The notes under the pieces were generated by a model. It saw only the letters and a program-made list of their open reading frames with translations. It ran no database searches and was not told the origin of the DNA. This document shows, piece by piece, positions 57,202-64,000 of a stretch of DNA of 64,000 nucleotides. The first letter of the stretch is position 1. Each line of letters opens with the position of its first letter. The translations under genes and the position numbers were made by a program. Origin of the DNA: Agelas oroides (taxonomy: Eukaryota; Porifera; Demospongiae; Agelasida; Agelasidae); assembly GCA_949130485.1 (NCBI GenBank), contig OX422183.1:11568543-11632542 (forward strand), written 5' to 3'.

Positions 57202-57962
57202 GGCCGTAGCAACCTACTTCAAGGTGGTGTGGCCGAAGTGTACATACTGCACATAGTATGTATAGCGTCTGGGGGCGCATGCCCCCAGGAAAGTTTTGTT
57301 CAACAGACACTAGGACATTGCTTCTGTCAAGTTATGAGGCCATTTTTAGCGCCAAATTTCATATGTTCTGCCATTCTTAGCAAACAGAATTTCAATAGTT
57401 GCTACACTAACTCTCTGTGAGGTAGTGATCGCTAGTTGCGCGCGTAACGTAATGCGAATGGCGGAAGGCATGCCCCCGGCCCCGCAACAACAAAAAAAAA
57501 ATTGCTGGGAGATCGCTTCTTAGCTGCGATCATCGGCAAGCAGGATTCTGAAATCACGTTGAGTGCTAAATGAGTAGTCTTGTTCCCAGGCTCCAGCTTT
57601 CCGTCCCTGGCACTGCGTACTGCAAACGATGGAAAGCTGGACGGGGCCTGGCGAACGAGGCTAGTGATTTCAGATACCACGTATAATCTTAGCTGTGCGC
57701 GCACGTGCCGCAGGCAGTGCGGGCTTCGTCGCAGTAAAGGAATGGGCATGGAATAAACCGAAATGGCTGAAAATCCTAACGCAACCTTGCCTTTTTTCGG
57801 TGAAATTTTACGATAATGGCGGCCATTTTCCGAGACGGCTCGGCGTATATACTAGTTCCTATACGTATGACCTCACGTGTATTCAAAGTACGCATGAGCA
57901 CGTTTAGTCTGCGAAAAAGTGGTCGGGCCAAAACCCGACCAGCCCGACCGCTTGCTACGGCC
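57202..57962. mobile_element. 761-bp element with GGCCGTAGCAA ends
   Basis: GGCCGTAGCAA and its perfect complement bound the insertion into the FN3-exon copy. Comparison with 5485-5520 gives the approximate empty site. It holds a gcatgcccccaggaaag block related to the hAT MITEs and a smaller MITE at 57575-57663. Confidence 0.65.
57575..57663. repeat. 89-bp TAGYCTYGT palindromic MITE
   Basis: TAGTCTTGTTCCCAGGCTCC and complement around a short loop. Confidence 0.7.
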
Positions 57963-58789
57963 ATGGTTCAAGACTTCCAGACTTAGCTGTGGAAATAGGG
58001 GTCCTATAAGTTCATTTTAGGACCTTGATGAATGGCAAGCTAGTAGAAATTCTGCATCCATCCTGAAAACACTATCTTACCCTGCCAGCAATCTGTAAAT
58101 CTTTCAGTAGTTAACTACCTAGAATCCACATATGTGTGCTTATACCTAGGCGTGCAGGACTGCTTGCATTACTGAACTCTCCGACACCAATATCATTTTC
58201 TGCTGCCACATGCAGCAAACACATTGTTTAATTGACTAGAAAGTCTCATTTCCACGTAATACGCCAAAACTGTCCGCCACCTTTCAAACATAGTTAATGA
58301 TCGAATGATTCCTGATGTATCATCAGCTGAAATATTCAAGGTGGTTGGTGACCCATTTGGATGTTCAGTGATGTTGACGAGAGAGAAGCATGCAGATGGG
58401 GCTCAGAAGGTGACAAATGAATTGTACTTCGGAGGTTCCGGATACCTACGAACAACATTGTCAGTTAAGGTGGCAGAGAACCCTGTACTTTCAAGGTCGA
58501 CCTCTTTGTCTTGTTAAAATTGTAGCGAATAATCAGTTTTGGGAGTCTTCATCCCTTCACTGTCCGTAAAATTGGGGATTTTCCCCATTTCCTGTCGGCA
58601 TTGGCATCCAATAATCAGTTTATAATTAAGTTATTAAGATGTGACCTGGCGGAACCTGGTCGGAACTTTGAAGATAAGCCTAGATCGACTTAAAAAAAAT
58701 AATAATAAATAAAAAATAAAAAAAGGAGTTTAGTAGAGTGCTGTTAGTGTCAGTAGCGTGTCCAAACGCAAAATTGCGTAGCGGACCGG

Positions 58790-59360
58790 GTCACAACCAC
58801 AGTCGAAATTTTGATCAATAGCCTTACAACACACATCAAATTGAAGCGCTTTGGTTCCTCTTTCCAGTTCTGCTGGTAAGAACGTGCATTTCAAAAATTC
58901 TTGCCTGTGTTTTCATTTTAACCGCTTTTTATATAAAAATGGTACGTAGCATTTTACTTTGGAAACCGATATCTTGAGGTAAAATGAAGGTAATCCAGGC
59001 AATATGCATATTTTTCAGTTGCTCTCAGGCTGCTCGTCAAGCCAGTAATTCCAAATTTTCTGTATTGTAATTTTCTTGTTTGAATTCGCTAATAAGTGCA
59101 AATTTGCGTAACCTTTTTCGAGAACGCAACCACAGTCGAAATTTTGATCAATAGCCTCACAACACACATCAAATTGAAGCGTTTTGGTTCCTCTTTCCAA
59201 TTCTACTGGTAAGAACGTCCATTTCAAAAATTCTTGCCTGTATTTTTATTTTTAGTCAATGAGTACGACGGCGTTTAACTTCGGAAAGCCATATCTTGAG
59301 GTAGAATGATTGAAGGTAATCCAGGCAATATGCACATTTTTCAGTTACCAATAATTTCTG
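58790..59360 (-). repeat. ~340-bp direct duplication with possible exon
   Basis: 58795-59030 and 59130-59352 are ~85% identical (cacagtcgaaattttgatca ... ggtaatccaggcaatatgca). On the minus strand the right copy encodes LERGTKTLQFDVCCEAIDQN, CGCVLEKGYANLHLLANS and IWNYWLDEQPESN to a stop. The left copy keeps the first part. Protein-like but unrecognised. Confidence 0.4.
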
Positions 59361-59499
59361 TATTGCTAAATTTTATTTTTTGTTTGGACACGCTAGTGTC
59401 AGTAGCTGTGAGTAGACCTGCTTGTGAAAGCAAGCTTGTGTCTAGAAACAGCAGAAAGGCCTCAATGGCCAAGACTGTACTCATTGGGTAGGCCCAGGA

Positions 59500-60250
59500 C
59501 TTGCGATCGTATGCCAAGCCTAGTAGGTGAACGTGGCCCGGTGCTTCGAGTGCTGGGCTGTGCTTTAACTAGAATGCGCAATATATCGTTGGTACTACGC
59601 TGCAGTAGACAAGAAAGCTGAAGAATGGTTGTGCGTGGAACAGAACCGTGAGTTGTTTAGCGACATAAGGGGGAGAGGTGGGGCTAGTAATCCTTACTTC
59701 CACTCGTGAATGAGCCCCTCCCGTAGACAAGCTGTGAATTTTTTTGAAATGTGCGTTGTTGTCCATTCCAAGAGTAGTGACAAACATGAGTCTAGCCTGA
59801 CTTTGAGAGTAGCTCTGGACAAAAGCTGGCACAGACTGATTCGAGATACATTGGTGGTTAGGACGCTAGTTACAGTGAGCATGTAGATGCGTCCACCGAG
59901 TGGCAATTTTGGGTCATGAATATATTAATAAGCTACTAAAACCCTTTTTTAAATTAAGCAAAGGAAGATTGCCCTAAACCAAACCCTAACCCTGAAACTA
60001 GGAGTAACCCAGGTCCTGACTGTAACCCAGGTTTATGTTGTTAACCTCTGCCGAGAGACTTCGCTGCCACCTTAACAATATGGTATATGCCTCGTATGCT
60101 CAATCTGACAGCAGGGTTCAAAGTTTAAAACATTATGCACATCATCCACCCTTACAAAACTCTGTGTGCGCTCTATTCTCCCGCCTTTTTTCCTGCTCAA
60201 GACAGCGGTTTTTTCCTAGTTGGATCTGAGAGTGAATTTCTTCAGTTTCT
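59500..60250. other. no gene seen upstream of the DIRS element
   Basis: A short aaccctaaccct word near 59982 and assorted short frames only. Confidence 0.3.
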
Positions 60251-63200
60251 TATGTGGCCAACACACGCGTTGCGATCTCTATACTCCCCTGGTCTGGAAA
60301 GATATCTGAGGGGCCAACAGCCACTTTCGGCGGGCCTTCTAACTCAGAGACACAATCTATTGTGTCAGGAGGGGCAAGATCCGCTCTCGGCAGACCCCTT
60401 TACCCCGCAGAAACACCATCCAGGGGATCAGCTGCGGAAGGTTCAGATATAGAGGGGTCTACAGCTCGAACAGAGCCCCGTGGCAAATGGCCACTTGGTA
60501 GACCACGACATGCTAAAGGCGTGTCCTAGTGACCACTGATATGCACACATTATAATAATTAAATCTTCGCCCTGTAAGCAAGTCTCTCAGAGATGCATTA
60601 TTGGAGGAGGCTGATAGCAGTGCAAGACAACCACCCCAACAATCAGACAGGAGAGACTCCTCAACTGAGGGGGGTCACTCTCCAGCCACACCCAGGAGAG
60701 CACCTAAGAGAACTCTAGAGGACACACCCCAACCTCAAGAGAAGCGTCAGAGGTGGGACGCAAGTGAAACCCTGGACGGCTCAGAGACGGAGTCAGGGGA
60801 CGTTCCTGATTTTGATCCTACAGAGCTGGTAAAGAACAGAGAGGGAACCTTTGTGATCCCCAAATCAGTGGAGACATACCTCTCTAAACACCTGAGGCGA
60901 TGTCTGACCAAGGAAGAGCGAGAGGCTCTGTTCAAGGAGCACCCAAGACCAGACGCAGAGGTATGCACAGTACCTAAGGTTGACAAGTACATGGCAGAAT
61001 ACCTGGGAAACTTCCCCAAAGATGGCGAAGCACAGCTGACAAAGATCCAGGCAGCAATCTTGGCAATCTTGAGGTCACTCACAGCAGCCTGGCGGGATCT
61101 CCTGGATGCGGGACTAAAGGACAACCCAGACATAGCAGCACCTCAATGGTTGAGAAGAAGACGGTGCTAGCCAAAAGCAGTGTCTATTACTAAGAGACAC
61201 AAGAAGGAAAAGAGGTCCCCTCCCAGCAAGAAGACAGGGCCCCAGACCGTCCGTTTTTTTTTTTGGAAGGGCCCCCCTGGCAAGTACGGGGACAAGCGGG
61301 TCAAGAATTTTCAACTGCACACACAGTATGCAGGTCAAAACAGGGACACCATCAGAGGTCCCTATCTGTCATACAACCAGACAGGCTACCAGCAGTACAA
61401 CCGACCAGGCCAAAAACCACTCTTCCACGAGCCACGACTGCCCGCATCACCATCAGTCCAAAAACCCCAACAGAGAAAGTATTAGAGGTGCTACACACCC
61501 TTCCCCAGACTCTACTCCCAAGTCTGGGGATATCTCTAGACATGGATATCGCAAGACAGGAAGCTCAACGACTCATGGGAGCCAGACTTCGGCATTTCCT
61601 CCAAAATTGGCAAGCCATAACCGACGACCCCTGGATCCTAAATACAATAAGAGGATACAGTTTGGAACTAACATCCACACCAAGGCAGCATCACCCAGCG
61701 CCACCCATAGCCCTCAATCAGGAAAAATCAGCAGTCCTCTCTGCAGAGATAGACAAACTGTTGCAAAAAGAGAAAAGGAGACTGGCTAACAAAGCTTGAT
61801 CTGAAGGATGCCTATCTTTCAGTGCCAATGAATCAGGCACACACACACCTTCTGAGGTTTCAATGGCAGAGCCAAACATATCAGTTCAACACACTTCCTT
61901 TTGGGCTCTCCAGCGCCCCTTACATTTTCATGAAGCTCCTCAAGCCGGTGTGGCAATTCTGAGAAGGTTGGGAATCAGGGTCGTTCTTTACTTAGATGAC
62001 ATGCTGATCATGGCAAGTTCCAAGGAGGAAGCTCGAGCCCACCTAGCAACAGCAATGCATCTCTTGACAGCTCTGGTGTTTATCCTCAACCTCGACAAGA
62101 GTGTTCTTACACCCACTCAGAGGGTGATTTTCTTGGGGTTCTGCCTAGATTCACGTACCGTGCTGATCTCCTTGCCAACTCCCAGGATCCAGTCCATACA
62201 ATGCCTGATCAGAGAGACCCTAGCCCAAGGACAGGCAACCATCCTCAAGCTATCCCAACTGCTGGGCTCAATGGTATCCACTCATCCAGCAGTTCTGGCA
62301 GTCCCACTGCATTACCGCCACTTGGAGAGAGCCAAGATTACAGCACTAAGACACAGTCACAACTACAACACTGTAGTGACAACCTCAGACAACATGAGGC
62401 AGGATCTAACCTGGTGGCTCCAAGAACTCCCCATGCACAACAGCAGGTCAATGCAAATAATGCAGTGGGACATGGTGATAGAATCCGATACATTGATGCT
62501 GGGTTGCAGAGCGAGTCTCAACAACACCAGCACGGGAGGACCATGGGCACCACAAGAGAAGTCACACCACATCAACTACCTTAAGTTACTGGCAGCATTT
62601 CTGGCCCTCAAGACCTTTGCCACCAACACACACAACAAGGCAATTCTCCTGAGATTAGACAATGTGACAGCCATTGCCTTCCTCAACAGAATGGGGGGGA
62701 CGCATTCAGAGACACTTTGCAATCTGGCAGTGCACATTGGAAATGGTGCTTGGAGAGGAATATATTCATCCATGCAGAACACCTCCCTGGGAAGCTGAAT
62801 GTCAGAGCAGACTGGCACTCGCGGCACACACAGGATTGCAGCGACTGGCAGCTACATCCCCTGATCTTCCAACAACTTCAGGACAGGCTGGGCCCTTTCT
62901 CAATAGACCTCTTTGCGTCGTGCACAAATGCTCAGCTTTCAACCTATTGCAGCTGGAAACCAGATCCATCAGCAATAGCAATTGATGCCCTGTCAATCTG
63001 ATGGAGAGATCATCATCCTTATCTGTTCCCACCATTCTCACTTCTCAGTTGCTGCCTGGAGAAGATCAACCGGGAGAGGGTGGAGGCTGTAGTAATAGCA
63101 CCAGGGTGGTGCAACCAGGTATGGTACCCATTACTGCTCCAAAGTCTACAGGATGCACCAATCTTGCTCCCCAACACGATGGACATAATACTGAATCCTC

Positions 63201-64000
63201 AGGGAGAGCTGCACCTACTTGTTCAGGAGGGACATATTCCATTAGCTGCATGGCCTGTATCAGGGAGAGTTACGGCACAAAAGGCCTTTCAGACAGAGTG
63301 GTGTCAATCATGCAGATGTCATGGAGAACATCAACGGAGTCAGCCTATTCCAGTATCTGGAGACGGTGGAGTAGCTGGTGTGCTCAACAACAGGCTGATC
63401 CGGTTTCAGCCCCTCTGAATGTGATCCTAGATTACCTCACTGAGCTATGTCAGGAAGGAAAGTAGTACAGAACAACCAATACTGCTCGATGGGCGATTTC
63501 TATGACTCATGACCTAGTCGATGGCTGGAGGGTAGGACAACACCCAATACCATTCGATTCCTCAGGGTAATTTTCAACAGTCGCCCTCCAGAACCAAGGT
63601 ACACAACAACCTGGGATGTTGACAGGGTTCTCATCCATATTCACAACCTCCCAGAAAATGGTCAGTTCTCACTAGCAATTCTTTCACACAAATTACCCAT
63701 GTTAATGGCACTGAGTAATGCTGACAGGTGTTCAGAGCTTGCTAGTCTGGACTTATGCTTTAGGTCATACCTGAGAGAGGGAGTGAAGTTTGTTATACCA
63801 GGTCTTACCAAGACAAGAAGATCAGGTCCACCAAAGGAGGTACTCTATCCTTCTTATCCAGAGGACGAGAAGCTTTGTCCAGTCCGAACCTTAGAATCGT
63901 ATGAGCTAAGGACCAAACAACTGCGTTTACGGTCCACAGAGGTGTCACGCCTTTTTCTGTCGGTCCGTAAAACCACATGCACCAGTGAAAGCAATCAACA
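60250..64000 (+). mobile_element. DIRS-like tyrosine-recombinase retrotransposon fossil (runs off window)
   Basis: Parts in order: a gag-like frame (about 60601-61170, with LSKHLRRCLTKEEREALF), a proline-rich linker, reverse transcriptase (about 61790-62400, with the YLDDML box), RNase H (about 62400-63000), and a tyrosine recombinase from about 63250 to beyond 64000 (SWRTSTESAYSSIWRRW, and near the edge a LKSYELRTKQLR-like stretch). Reverse transcriptase plus tyrosine recombinase instead of a DDE integrase defines DIRS/Ngaro elements; the gag-like type and RNase H order suit DIRS1. It is broken, with several interruptions. The left boundary is approximate and the right end lies outside. No LTRs are expected. 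Confidence 0.8.

Larger units (their letters stand above)
57140..58390 (-). pseudogene. inverted partial copy of the FN3 exon region, split by an element
   Basis: 58390 down to about 57965 matches 5085-5500 in reverse: LVNITE..NGSPTT, NISADDTSGIIRSL (CGA where the first copy has TGA), MFERW and the start of the G-strand, then intron sequence. 57197-57140 matches 5512-5562. Between them lies the element 57202-57962. An indel in the LSSQLNN-VF stretch breaks the frame and homology fades upstream of the LVNITE segment, so this is not a working exon. Confidence 0.75.

Noticed and set aside
60747-61133. 128-codon minus-strand frame
   Set aside because: Antisense of the gag-like frame of the DIRS fossil.

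Overview
The window looks like nuclear DNA of a marine invertebrate animal, most likely a sponge (inference). Coding exons are split by GT-AG introns. One gene matches the animal karyogamy protein brambleberry and another is a fibronectin-III receptor. Intergenic and intronic DNA is packed with inverted-repeat transposons, and gctagcta words are common. I see no prokaryotic operon, CRISPR array or rRNA gene.

Layout. 1-3.5 kb: a possible terminal exon, then two adjacent inverted-repeat elements (1741-2320, 2338-2848). 3.56-4.5 kb: a brambleberry/KAR5/GEX1-family gene with one frameshift. 4.98-21.3 kb: a receptor-like gene on + (FN3, transmembrane helix, tyrosine-rich tail) whose exon phases agree. 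Its large introns hold an 8-kb element with subterminal repeats and two satellite arrays (7399-15433), two hAT remnants and a row of three MITEs. 22-29.6 kb: nested inverted-repeat elements, including a 2.8-kb element with 380-bp ends and an 8-bp target duplication. 29-31.6 kb: a mobile piece with a first exon and splice donor, tandem repeats, and a 545-bp element carrying a HIRAN-like domain. 32.4-33.05 kb: an ORF with a Tudor-like C-terminal domain. 33.3-40.2 kb: an hAT fragment, nested 9-bp-duplication MITEs, and inverted-repeat elements carrying host-like coding pieces, among them a RecQ-like helicase N-terminus. 40.6-45.9 kb (-): a spliced coiled-coil / SDGTT / Tudor-like protein, probably an undescribed transposase family. 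48.6-52.3 kb (-): two tandem paralogues of a glycine-zipper membrane protein. 53.7-55.8 kb (-): a Ginger1-like DNA transposon relic (integrase GPY/F, acidic minisatellite, Ulp1-like protease, PHD finger). 57.1-58.4 kb: an inverted partial copy of the FN3 exon region. 60.2 kb to the end: a DIRS-like tyrosine-recombinase retrotransposon fossil running out of the window.

Main message: several unrelated short inverted-repeat elements carry the 5' ends of genes (start codon, N-terminal coding sequence, sometimes the first splice donor). This resembles Pack-MULE gene capture in plants. The strongest cases are the RecQ-like piece (37604-38247), the HIRAN-like piece (30448-30992) with an empty site visible in the surrounding tandem repeat, and the first-exon unit near 29.2 kb with a second copy near 46.9 kb.
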